Position numbers and translations under genes: made by a program
Notes under the pieces: generated by a model
The model's input: the letters and a program-made list of their open reading frames with translations, nothing else
What the model was told of the DNA's origin: nothing
Database searches by the model: none
Shown here: positions 26,589-37,918 of the stretch, piece by piece
Layout of the letters: the number at the start of each line of letters is the position of its first letter
Position numbering within the stretch: position 1 is the stretch's first letter
Assembly: GCA_963823755.1 (NCBI GenBank)
Contig: CAWGMP010000023.1
Span: 186,001 to 250,000, forward strand
Direction of reading: 5' to 3'
DNA length: 64,000 nucleotides
DNA from: GCA-003244245 sp963823755
GTDB lineage: Bacteria > Actinomycetota > Actinomycetes > Mycobacteriales > Pseudonocardiaceae

Positions 26589-26957
26589 GTGGCTAGGAAA
26601 GTGGTGACGCTCGATGATCTCGACGACAGCCAAGAGGCAGAGGAAACCCTACTGTATCTCATAGATGGTGAGTATTGGGAGATCGATCTATCAGTCGACA
26701 ACGCCAGAGAGTTTCGAGAGGCATTCGCTAGGTACGTTCAGGCATCACGGCCCGTATCAGCTAAAGAAGCGGCCAGGCGACTAGCCGCAGATGGCGGTAT
26801 CTCCGGGACCGGCACGTCATATGGCGATTACGACCCAGCGGTCGTCAGGGCCTGGGCGCAGCAGAACGGGGTCGAGGTCAGCGATAAAGGTCGCATTCCG
26901 GAACACGTTGTCACCAGGTGGCGCCGGGCTACTCAGCTGGGCAACCCTTCATCGTGA
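26589..26957 (+). CDS. lsr2: Lsr2-family nucleoid-associated protein
   Basis: This 122-residue protein has the two Lsr2 parts: an N-terminal dimerisation domain (VTLDDLDDSQEAEETLLYLI, GEYWEIDLSVDNAREFREAF) and a C-terminal DNA-binding tail (VRAWAQQNGVEVSDKGRIPE, family pattern VREWARANG-EVS-RGRIP). Lsr2 binds AT-rich acquired DNA and silences it. This copy is the last component of a short element operon with a GTG start, separate from any chromosomal lsr2, and may help the element control host or element genes. Confidence 0.85.
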   Translation: MARKVVTLDDLDDSQEAEETLLYLIDGEYWEIDLSVDNAREFREAFARYVQASRPVSAKEAARRLAADGGISGTGTSYGDYDPAVVRAWAQQNGVEVSDKGRIPEHVVTRWRRATQLGNPSS

Positions 26958-27027
26958 GGCCGGCTGTTTGTCTTCTTGTGGTGAGCGCTTGAGTCTCGCG
27001 AGCCACCCTGAACTTCAGGAGGCTGCC

Positions 27028-27567
27028 GTGAAGATCACGGCTATTCTCATACCAGCAAGTCAGGCCGCACCAGTAAAACTGCGCAAGCTAGATCGCCATG
27101 ATCTTGCCGCATATCAGGCACTGGTTGGCGGCAATATTGAGGCGATAAATCTGGATGCCCCCGCTGCCAGCATGTATATCAACGAGGAGGGCAAGCTGCT
27201 TCACCTATCAGTCAACATGCGGGCGACCCATGTTGTATGGGCACACAACGAGCAGTTACGTAACGAAGACATCGTTATGGGTGATGCCTTCATTCTAGGA
27301 CCTGTCGACCAGAACGGTGAGGACTCGACTGTTCCCCAGGCGTATGTTGATCTGCTTTTTCCTCGCGAGCCGTTCCGGATCGAAGTTCTGGCTCGTGGCG
27401 AAACGATCTGGGCTGGCAATGCCATGTTGTACGAGACCTGGGAACAGGCATACATAGCCGCTGACAGCCTCTACCGGAGATGGACCTTGGCCGAGAAGCT
27501 GCGTATCGTTCCCCGCTCCGCTCCCACCGGGCAACGGTACAAGAAAGGATCGCAGGATATTGGCTGA
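27028..27567 (+). CDS. DUF3846-like protein
   Basis: GTG 27028 is set by CAGGAGG 5 bases upstream. The 179-residue protein begins VKITAILIPASQAAPVKLRK, and the first 110 residues (LVGGNIEAINLDAPAASMYI, NEDIVMGDAFILGPVD) fit the DUF3846 pattern seen in phage and plasmid proteins. The rest (LARGETIWAGNAMLYETWEQ) is of unknown type. It follows lsr2 by 70 bases in the same direction. Confidence 0.65.
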   Translation: MKITAILIPASQAAPVKLRKLDRHDLAAYQALVGGNIEAINLDAPAASMYINEEGKLLHLSVNMRATHVVWAHNEQLRNEDIVMGDAFILGPVDQNGEDSTVPQAYVDLLFPREPFRIEVLARGETIWAGNAMLYETWEQAYIAADSLYRRWTLAEKLRIVPRSAPTGQRYKKGSQDIG

Positions 27568-27589
27568 CATCACGTCGGCCTCCATCATG

Positions 27590-27632
27590 CCCCTGTAGAG
27601 ATGCGAAATGTATCCTCGCGTTTTTACAGGGG
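27590..27632 (+). terminator. Hairpin after the DUF3846-like gene
   Basis: CCCCTGTA and TACAGGGG face each other with a 27-base loop, 23 bases after the stop codon, with T-rich sequence (TTTTTA) inside the loop. It is a weak terminator candidate. Confidence 0.35.
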
Positions 27633-27740
27633 TGTATTTTGGCGCCATGTTATCGAAATCAGCGCTCCGTGATTAAAGATTGTATCCAGGCTCATGGCCT
27701 GTTGTATAATAGCGGCAGATATTAAGCGGGTAGCTAGAGT

Positions 27741-27980
27741 GTGAGTCGTGACAAACAGACAAAGAACGACACCGTGGGTGAGCCTTGGGGAGTCATAGAT
27801 GATAGCGCGTGTTTCCAGTTTTCCCATGACATTGCAGAGTACGTCCAGCGGACCACCAAGGAGCAGGGCGTACCGGAGAAAGTGCAAGACATCGCCGTGA
27901 TCGGCAAACTAGCGCTCATGACTAAACAGCCCACTCGATCGTCACGGAAACTGGATCAAACCGCCAAGATCTCCACATAG
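27741..27980 (+). CDS. Small hypothetical protein
   Basis: This 79-residue ORF begins at a GTG (MSRDKQTKNDTVGEPWGVID) and has a helical middle (HDIAEYVQRTTKEQG). It overlaps the end of the convergent recombinase gene by 59 bases. No domain is recognised and the start has no strong ribosome binding site. Confidence 0.4.
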   Translation: MSRDKQTKNDTVGEPWGVIDDSACFQFSHDIAEYVQRTTKEQGVPEKVQDIAVIGKLALMTKQPTRSSRKLDQTAKIST

Positions 27981-29433
27981 TCCCGCCGGGCTTGGACGGA
28001 TGGATCACTACCCGCCTCACGAGCAGCTTAATAACGGCCGCCCGCCACTCTAGGCTGGCGTTGTCCCAGGCAATCCTCAGGTTGCCGTCAGCTGGCAGGA
28101 GGGCTTTTTTGGCGCTGTTACTCCGCAACTTAGCAAGGTCGGTCTGAATGGCTTCAATCTTGGTCTTGATCGCCCCGAGCATGATCGAGTAGTCCTCATA
28201 CGGAGTGAGCGCGTGTTCCTCAGCCAAAATCTTGCGGCGTTGCCCGAGCTGGACTAGCCGCTGGGTCAGCTCATGGGCCTGCTCCTTGTCCTCGGCCAGT
28301 GCGAGAGCCTCGTGCACCTCGGGTGAATCGAAGCGATCCAGCACGGCTTCACTTACTAGATGCTCTACCGGGTCAGCGATCCGAAAGATCCTGCAGCAGC
28401 CAACCTGCTCACCTCGATTGTTGTACTTTTTGCAGTGGTAGCGTCTAATCTTCTTGCCGCGCTCGTGTTTGTTCTGCCCATACATTTTGCCGCCACACAG
28501 ACCGCAATAGGTGAAACCGCTGAGGAGATACGAACGGCCAGAGGGTTTATCTCCGTACGGGGTCTGATTGTTATGGAAGATCGTTGCAAGCATCTCGTGC
28601 TCGACCCGCGTAAAGATGCCCGGATGGGCGCCCCGGTGCTCTGCACCCTTGTGTGTCCGGGTGCCACGTTGTTCAGGATCGTTAGCATCGAAGATGACAT
28701 AGCTGCGATTAAGCAACGTCCGCCGCAGCTTGCCGACGGTCCACTTGTAGCCCTTGGCGGTGGGAATGCCTCGGGCGTTGAGACGCTTCACGATAAGCAT
28801 TTGGCTCTCCCCTGCCAGCGCCCGCTCACGGCACTCATAGAGAACCGTTATCTCGTGATCAACAAGCTGGTAGGGGTCGCGTAGGTCTTTGCCCGTGATT
28901 GGATGAGTTCCGACGATGGGCCCGTAGCCATACGCCCGTGGACCACCATTGGTTTTGCCCTGGACTGCATCAGCAAGCTTCTTACGCACTACACGCTCTT
29001 GCAGCTCTTCAGCTTCACCTGCGTCGTTGGCGGCCTGGTAGCGCGCCATGCGTCGGTTAGCAGCCACATGGAGGTCTAGCATCTGTCCTCGTGCATAGTA
29101 ATACTGGACGCCATACTCACGAGCGAGCTTGATCTGAAGCTCTGTTTCTTCGGGTTTACGGGTAAGGCGGTTAGTTGAGTAGCTCAATACGATCCGTATG
29201 GGGCCCGCTTCGAGCCGATTCATCATCTCGTCGTAGTCTGGGCGGCGCTCGTTGGTGTTGGTGCTCGCTGAAATAGAATTGTCGCAGTAGATGTGAACGA
29301 GAGTCACGCCGAGGAAGTCGGCTAGTACCCTGATGTCTTCTTCCTGGCGCTTGACACCTAGTTCCTTGCCTTCTCGGTCATCGCTGATGCGCAGATAGCC
29401 GAACGCGAGTTGTCCTTTCAATGAATGATGCAT
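27922..29433 (-). CDS. Large serine recombinase (integrase)
   Basis: This 503-residue protein integrates and excises mobile DNA by a Ser-linked intermediate. The catalytic Ser is in FGYLRISDDREG (Ser17), with the conserved Arg residues in SYSTNRLTRKPEE. A recombinase domain follows (GKTNGGPRAYGYGPIVG), then the zinc ribbon FTYCGLCGGKMYG with a second Cys pair (GCCRIF) and a coiled coil (about 390-440). Its start lies 40 bases from the broken DUF4244 gene, the usual place of an integrase beside its attachment site. Confidence 0.92.
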   Translation of the reverse strand: MHHSLKGQLAFGYLRISDDREGKELGVKRQEEDIRVLADFLGVTLVHIYCDNSISASTNTNERRPDYDEMMNRLEAGPIRIVLSYSTNRLTRKPEETELQIKLAREYGVQYYYARGQMLDLHVAANRRMARYQAANDAGEAEELQERVVRKKLADAVQGKTNGGPRAYGYGPIVGTHPITGKDLRDPYQLVDHEITVLYECRERALAGESQMLIVKRLNARGIPTAKGYKWTVGKLRRTLLNRSYVIFDANDPEQRGTRTHKGAEHRGAHPGIFTRVEHEMLATIFHNNQTPYGDKPSGRSYLLSGFTYCGLCGGKMYGQNKHERGKKIRRYHCKKYNNRGEQVGCCRIFRIADPVEHLVSEAVLDRFDSPEVHEALALAEDKEQAHELTQRLVQLGQRRKILAEEHALTPYEDYSIMLGAIKTKIEAIQTDLAKLRSNSAKKALLPADGNLRIAWDNASLEWRAAVIKLLVRRVVIHPSKPGGTMWRSWRFDPVSVTIEWAV

Positions 29434-29447
29434 AGCGTGTCCCTTAT

Positions 29448-29480
29448 ATCCGTATTGTGACGGATAGCTAGGAATCTGTC
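29448..29480. other. Right attachment junction of the acquired region
   Basis: A 6-base inverted repeat ATCCGT-N6-ACGGAT (29448-29465) sits between the serine recombinase start and the first codons of the DUF4244 remnant. An in-frame TAG at 29469-29471 directly precedes the remnant frame. Crossover therefore lies near 29466-29480. This fits half of a recombinase-bound att site, but the partner end is outside the window. Confidence 0.55.
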
Positions 29481-29606
29481 GAGTACGCGATCGGGACGAT
29501 CGCCGCGGCGGCCTTCGCTGCCGTTCTCTACAAGGTCGTGACCGGCGACATGATCATCGGTGCCCTCAACGACCTGGTGCAGCGGGCGCTGTCGGTGAAG
29601 TTCTGA
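29472..29606 (+). pseudogene. 3' part of a DUF4244 pilin-like gene, interrupted by integration
   Basis: The frame ESVEYAIGTIAAAAFAAVLY followed by KVVTGDMIIGALNDLVQRAL matches the C-terminal membrane helix of DUF4244 proteins, small Flp-pilin-like components of actinobacterial Tad loci. The 5' half is missing; a stop codon lies just before. The stop at 29604 overlaps the start of the next Tad gene, as in intact operons. The upstream Tad genes are expected on the far side of the insertion. Confidence 0.75.
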
Positions 29607-29965
29607 TGCCACGGCCCGACGACCGAACCGGCGACCGGGGCACGGTCACCGTAGAGGCCGCGCTCGCCCTGTGCTCGTTGGTCGTGGTGCTCGCCCTGGT
29701 GCTCGCCGCAGTGTCGGCAGTGGCGGCGCAGTTGCGTTGTGTCGACGCGGCTCGAGAGGCGGCCCGGCTGACCGCGCGGGGTGAGCAGCACCGCGCCGAG
29801 GACCTCGCCCGGCGAATCGCCCCGCGGACCGCGGTGGTGGCTGTGACCGTCCGAGGTGATGAGGTCACCGCGCGGGTGTCAGCGAATCCGGCAGCAGGGC
29901 TGTTGCCCGGGCTCAAGGTCGGCGCCGAAGCGGCTGCGATACTGGAACCGGGAAACGTGCCATGA
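29606..29965 (+). CDS. TadE-family minor pilin
   Basis: This 119-residue protein has the TadE plan: a short N terminus (GDRGTVTVEAALAL with the conserved Glu) and one membrane helix (CSLVVVLALVLAAVSAVAAQ), then an external domain (LRCVDAAREAARLTARGE). TadE-like proteins are minor subunits of Flp-type pili. It overlaps the DUF4244 stop (TGATG) and the next gene by ATGA, so it is part of one operon whose promoter is now on the other side of the insertion. Confidence 0.85.
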   Translation: MPRPDDRTGDRGTVTVEAALALCSLVVVLALVLAAVSAVAAQLRCVDAAREAARLTARGEQHRAEDLARRIAPRTAVVAVTVRGDEVTARVSANPAAGLLPGLKVGAEAAAILEPGNVP

Positions 29966-30333
29966 GAGCGTGCGTCGACGGCGACCGGGGCGTGGCCACG
30001 GTGTGGGCGGCCGGGGCCATCGCGGTGCTGGTCAGCATGGCGGTGTTCGGGTTACACCTGGGCGAGGCGATGGTCGTCCGCCACCACGCCGAGTCTGCAG
30101 CCGATCTCGCCGCGCTAGCGGGGGCTGCGACTGCCGTCGCCAGCGAGCAGTACGCCTGCGCCCAGGCCCGCCGGGTCACCGACCGGATGCGAGTGCAACT
30201 GACGTCCTGCCAGACGCAAGGCTGGGACGTGCTGGTGGACGTAGCGGCACACCCGGATGGCTGGCTTGGCGGTCTCGGCGCCGCCACCGGTCGAGCCCGA
30301 GCTGGGCCGGCCGCACCGTCACCGAGCGGATAG
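29962..30333 (+). CDS. Rv3654c-like TadE/TadG-related membrane protein
   Basis: This 123-residue protein has GDRGVATVWAAGAIAVLVSM as an N-terminal TadG-like helix region and the following HLGEAMVVRHHAESAADLAA segment typical of Flp locus TadE-like proteins (Rv3654c type). It starts with an ATGA overlap after TadE and is probably exported through the Tad machinery or stays membrane-bound. The end is Ala/Pro-rich. Confidence 0.8.
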   Translation: MRACVDGDRGVATVWAAGAIAVLVSMAVFGLHLGEAMVVRHHAESAADLAALAGAATAVASEQYACAQARRVTDRMRVQLTSCQTQGWDVLVDVAAHPDGWLGGLGAATGRARAGPAAPSPSG

Positions 30334-30450
30334 ATCGATCCCGTGGGGGCGTAACCACACCTGTACCGGAAGCCGGCGAAGGCATGACGCTTTTCGGACC
30401 GCCGGTTGCACTGCGACGTGCCCAGCGGCAGCTCGGTACCCTGTGTAGCC

Positions 30451-32175
<1,725 letters not shown>

Positions 32176-32232
32176 AGAAGCGGTCAGCACCACTGGCGGA
32201 ATGTCGTGGAGGTCCTCCCGACGAACAGGTCC

Positions 32233-34719
32233 TCAACGGGGCGCGGACCCTGGCAGCGAGCGGAGCACGATGTCGAGCACCACGATCGCACCGGCCTTGT
32301 CCAGCGGGTCATTGCCGTTGCCGCATTTGGGTGACTGCACGCAGGAGGGACAGCCAGCTGGACACTCGCAGGCGGCGATGGCATCTCGCGTCGCGGTCAG
32401 CCACAGTTCAAGCGCGGCATGACCCCGGTCGGCGAACCCGGCGCCACCCGGATGCCCGTCGTGCACGAACACCGTCGGTTCTGCGGTGTCGGGATGTCGC
32501 GCGGTGGAGACACCACCGATGTCCCACCGATCGCAGGTGGCGACCAGCGGCATCAGCCCGATCGCAGCGTGCTCGGCGGCGTGCAGCGCCCCGGGCCACG
32601 CCGCCGACGGCAACCCGGCGCCCTCGAGGGCAGCCTCGGAGACCGTGAACCAGACCGCCCTGGTTCGCAGGGTGGACGGTGGCAACTCCACCGGCACCGC
32701 ATCGAGCACCTGACCCGAAGGCAGCCGCCGCAGGTAGCCCACCACCTGCGAGGTCACCTCCACCTCTCCCAACGTCACCGACACCCCGCCCGACCGCCGC
32801 TGGTCCAGCTCCGAGACCACGCAGATGTCAGTGGTGGAACGAGCCGAGGTATGCCATGGGGGCTCCTCGGGATGTACCAGCGCGACTCCGGTGTCCAGGT
32901 CCAGCTCGTCGACCACAAAGGAGTCACCCCGATGCAGATACACCGCACCCGGGTGCACCGCCGTGCAGGCCGATCCGGAGTCGACGGTGCCGAGCAGGCG
33001 ACCGGTTTCGGCCTCCACCACCGCCACCTGGTGCCCGCCCGACCCGCGGATGTCGACTCCCGGGTGCGGCCGTTGGCGCGGAGCGGCCCAGAACCACCCG
33101 CCAGGTCGGCGCCGTAGCGTTCCGTCGGCGACCAGGTCGGCGACCACCGAGCGGGCCACGTCGCCACCCAGCTCATCGAGGCAGGCGTCGGTCAGCGGCA
33201 GTTCGGCAGCCGCGCAGGCCAGCTGTGGTCGCAGCACGTAGGGGTTCGTCGGGTCCAGCACAGTGGCCTCGAGCGCCACCCCGAGCAGCGCCGCGCTGTG
33301 GTGCACCAGGTAGGTGTCCAGTGGGTCATCCCGGGCGACGAACACCACGAGCGCTCCCGATCCGGTCCGACCGGCTCGCCCGGCCTGTTGCCAGAACGAC
33401 GCCCGGGTGCCGGGGTAGCCGGCCAGCACCACCGCGTCGAGCCCGGCGATGTCCACTCCCAGTTCCAGCGCGTTGGTCGAGGCGACGCCGAGCAGCTCCC
33501 CGGAATCCAGCGCGGTCTCCAGCGCCCGGCGCTCCTCAGGCAGGTAGCCCGCCCGGTAGGCGGCAATCCGGGAAGCGAGGTCACCCGCCGCAGCGGCGAC
33601 CAGGACCCGCTGGGCCCCCAGCGCGGTCAGCTCCGCGCCCCGCCGGGAGCGGACGAACACCAAGGTACGAGCGCCCTCGATCACCAGATCGGCCAGTAAC
33701 CGGGCGGCCTCGGCTCCTGCCGAGCGGCGCACCGGCGCACCGTTCTCACCGGTCAGCTCGTCGAGCAGCGGCGGCTCCCACAGCGCGATCGTGCGCTCGC
33801 CGCAGGGCGAACCGTCCTCTGTGACGGCCACCGTGTCCAAGCCGGTGAGCCGGGACGCCGAGACAGCCGGGTCTGATACCGTCGCCGACGCGAGCACGAA
33901 CACCGGATGGGCGCCGTAACGCGCGGCGACCCGCCGCAACCGGCGCAGCAGCACGGCGACGTGCGAGCCGAACACCCCACGGTAGGCGTGGCACTCGTCG
34001 ATCACCACGAAGCGTAGCCGCCGCAGCAGCCGCGCCCAACGATCGTGGCGGGCGAGCAGGCCGTGGTGCACCATGTCCGGGTTGGTGAACACCCATCGGG
34101 CGTGCGAGCGCACCCAGTCCCGGTCGGCCATCGGGGTGTCGCCGTCGTAACCGGCCGGTCGCATGCCGGCCAAACCCAGGGAGCTCACCGCACGGAGCTG
34201 GTCGGCTCCCAATGCCTTGGTGGGAGCGAGATACAGGGCGGTGGCCTGCTGGTCGGCCAGCAGGTGGGCGAGCACCGGCAGCTGGTAGGCCAGCGACTTG
34301 CCCGACGCCGTGCCGGTGGCGACCACCACATGGTGGCCGGCTCGGGCCAGTTCGGCGACGGCGGCCTGGTGTGCCCACGGCGCCGCCACGCCCGCCGCGG
34401 CAAGCGATTCGCGCAGCTGGTCAGGTACCCACGCGGGCCACGCCACCGTCGTCGCCACCCGGCCGGACATCGTCGTGACATGCCGCAGTGGCGACTCATC
34501 ACCACCGGCGGTGGCCGGATTGCCGAGCAGTCGCTGCAGCAGGGCCTGGCCGCGCTGGTCGCCGTGCGCCACCACCACCGCCTCCCGTTCGCCAGCAGGT
34601 TTGGGTCCAGACGCTAAAGCCTGCCCGCCTGGCGGGCTGCGGCGTGGGTGCGCTCCTGCTGCCAAGAGCCCAGCGGGCGTCAAGAGCCCAGGGGCTGGAG
34701 TAGCGCCCACCGACGACAC
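32233..34719 (-). CDS. DEAD/DEAH-box helicase with DUF1998 domain (Rv3649-like)
   Basis: This 828-residue SF2 helicase shows motif I ATGTASGKSLAYQ, motif Ib APTKALGADQ, the DECH-type motif II VVIDECHAYRG, motif III LASATVS and motif VI QQAGRAGRTG. The C-terminal DUF1998 segment has the Cys cluster ACECPAGCPSCVQSPKCG that binds metal. Homologues (MrfA/Rv3649 type) take part in repair of cross-linked DNA. The first 40 residues are low-complexity and the true start may be downstream. It is divergent from hppA, as is usual in actinobacteria. Confidence 0.9.
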   Translation of the reverse strand: MSSVGATPAPGLLTPAGLLAAGAHPRRSPPGGQALASGPKPAGEREAVVVAHGDQRGQALLQRLLGNPATAGGDESPLRHVTTMSGRVATTVAWPAWVPDQLRESLAAAGVAAPWAHQAAVAELARAGHHVVVATGTASGKSLAYQLPVLAHLLADQQATALYLAPTKALGADQLRAVSSLGLAGMRPAGYDGDTPMADRDWVRSHARWVFTNPDMVHHGLLARHDRWARLLRRLRFVVIDECHAYRGVFGSHVAVLLRRLRRVAARYGAHPVFVLASATVSDPAVSASRLTGLDTVAVTEDGSPCGERTIALWEPPLLDELTGENGAPVRRSAGAEAARLLADLVIEGARTLVFVRSRRGAELTALGAQRVLVAAAAGDLASRIAAYRAGYLPEERRALETALDSGELLGVASTNALELGVDIAGLDAVVLAGYPGTRASFWQQAGRAGRTGSGALVVFVARDDPLDTYLVHHSAALLGVALEATVLDPTNPYVLRPQLACAAAELPLTDACLDELGGDVARSVVADLVADGTLRRRPGGWFWAAPRQRPHPGVDIRGSGGHQVAVVEAETGRLLGTVDSGSACTAVHPGAVYLHRGDSFVVDELDLDTGVALVHPEEPPWHTSARSTTDICVVSELDQRRSGGVSVTLGEVEVTSQVVGYLRRLPSGQVLDAVPVELPPSTLRTRAVWFTVSEAALEGAGLPSAAWPGALHAAEHAAIGLMPLVATCDRWDIGGVSTARHPDTAEPTVFVHDGHPGGAGFADRGHAALELWLTATRDAIAACECPAGCPSCVQSPKCGNGNDPLDKAGAIVVLDIVLRSLPGSAPR

Positions 34720-34824
34720 CGGGGGAGGTGAGCGGGGACGGCACGCCTACACTGACCGGCCATGACGCCGTGACGGGGCGGCGCAGTGGGGTGCATTGCA
34801 CGGAAACCAGATTGCACGGAAACC

Positions 34825-34830
34825 AGGAGG
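34825..34830 (+). promoter_or_regulatory. Ribosome binding site deciding the hppA start
   Basis: AGGAGG lies 4 bases before ATG 34835 and favours it over an upstream in-frame ATG at 34796. Confidence 0.7.
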
Positions 34831-34834
34831 ACGG

Positions 34835-37129
<2,295 letters not shown>

Positions 37130-37163
37130 CCGGATCCGCGTGAACTCCCATCAAGGAGTAGTC

Positions 37164-37763
37164 GTGTCCTTATCACTTCGCCATGTGGGTGATTCCGTCC
37201 GCCGAGCCGGCAGCTCGACCGTCGTCCTGCTGTCCCTCGGCTTGGCGTTGGCAGGATGTGGCTCCGCCGCGGACGTCAAGCCCAAGCCGGCCGCCCCCCA
37301 GGGTGCCGACCCGGTGGCCTGGGTGGGCTCGTTCTGTGGCGGCCTCGGTGATGTGATCTCCGGAGTGTCCGCGATCGCGAAGTCGCAGCCGACCCCGCAG
37401 GGCCAGAAAGACGGGCTGCTCGAGTTCTCTGATATCGCCCAGCGGGCGTTCTCCAACACTGCTCAGAACCTCACAAAACTCGGTCCACCGCGAGTCACCG
37501 ACGGCAAGCGACTCCAGGACACCGCGGTGGGATTCTTCACCACCGCGGCCGGAACCGTCGGCGGTCAGCGCGCAAAGCTCGCCACGCTGGATGCGAACGA
37601 CCCGGACTTCGTGCAGAAGGCCAGCCACCTCGCCGGCCCCGATCTTGGCGCGGCCAGCACTCAGATGCAGGAGCTGACCAGTAACCAACAGCTGGCGCCC
37701 GCATTTCGGGCCGCGCCACAGTGCCAGAAGCTGAGCGCTCCCACCAAGCCCGAGCCCCGATAA
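37164..37763 (+). CDS. Secreted lipoprotein of unknown role
   Basis: The GTG start at 37164 follows AAGGAG. The signal peptide (VVLLSLGLALAGCGS) ends in a lipobox (LAGC), so the mature protein would be lipid-anchored outside the membrane. The mature part has paired Cys residues (VGSFCGGLGDVISG and APQCQKLS), helical segments and no known enzyme motif. It lies between hppA and topA in the same direction. Confidence 0.75.
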   Translation: MSLSLRHVGDSVRRAGSSTVVLLSLGLALAGCGSAADVKPKPAAPQGADPVAWVGSFCGGLGDVISGVSAIAKSQPTPQGQKDGLLEFSDIAQRAFSNTAQNLTKLGPPRVTDGKRLQDTAVGFFTTAAGTVGGQRAKLATLDANDPDFVQKASHLAGPDLGAASTQMQELTSNQQLAPAFRAAPQCQKLSAPTKPEPR

Positions 37764-37918
37764 ACGTGCCCACACGCTGATCGGCTCGCGTGGCGTAAGG
37801 CTGGATCGCTGGTTGTTCGGGGCGGGTTGTGCGACGCTGACTGCCCCCCGGGGATCCGAGTTGTGCACACTGGGTGGGGATCGGGGCATCAGGCGTTGTA
37901 CACCGAGATGGGTTGAGC

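Noticed and set aside
1..29460. General sequencing error as the cause of all frameshifts
   Set aside because: Long core genes from 29.6 to 54 kb are intact, so an error rate high enough to break so many genes on the left is unlikely, although single cases need read checks.
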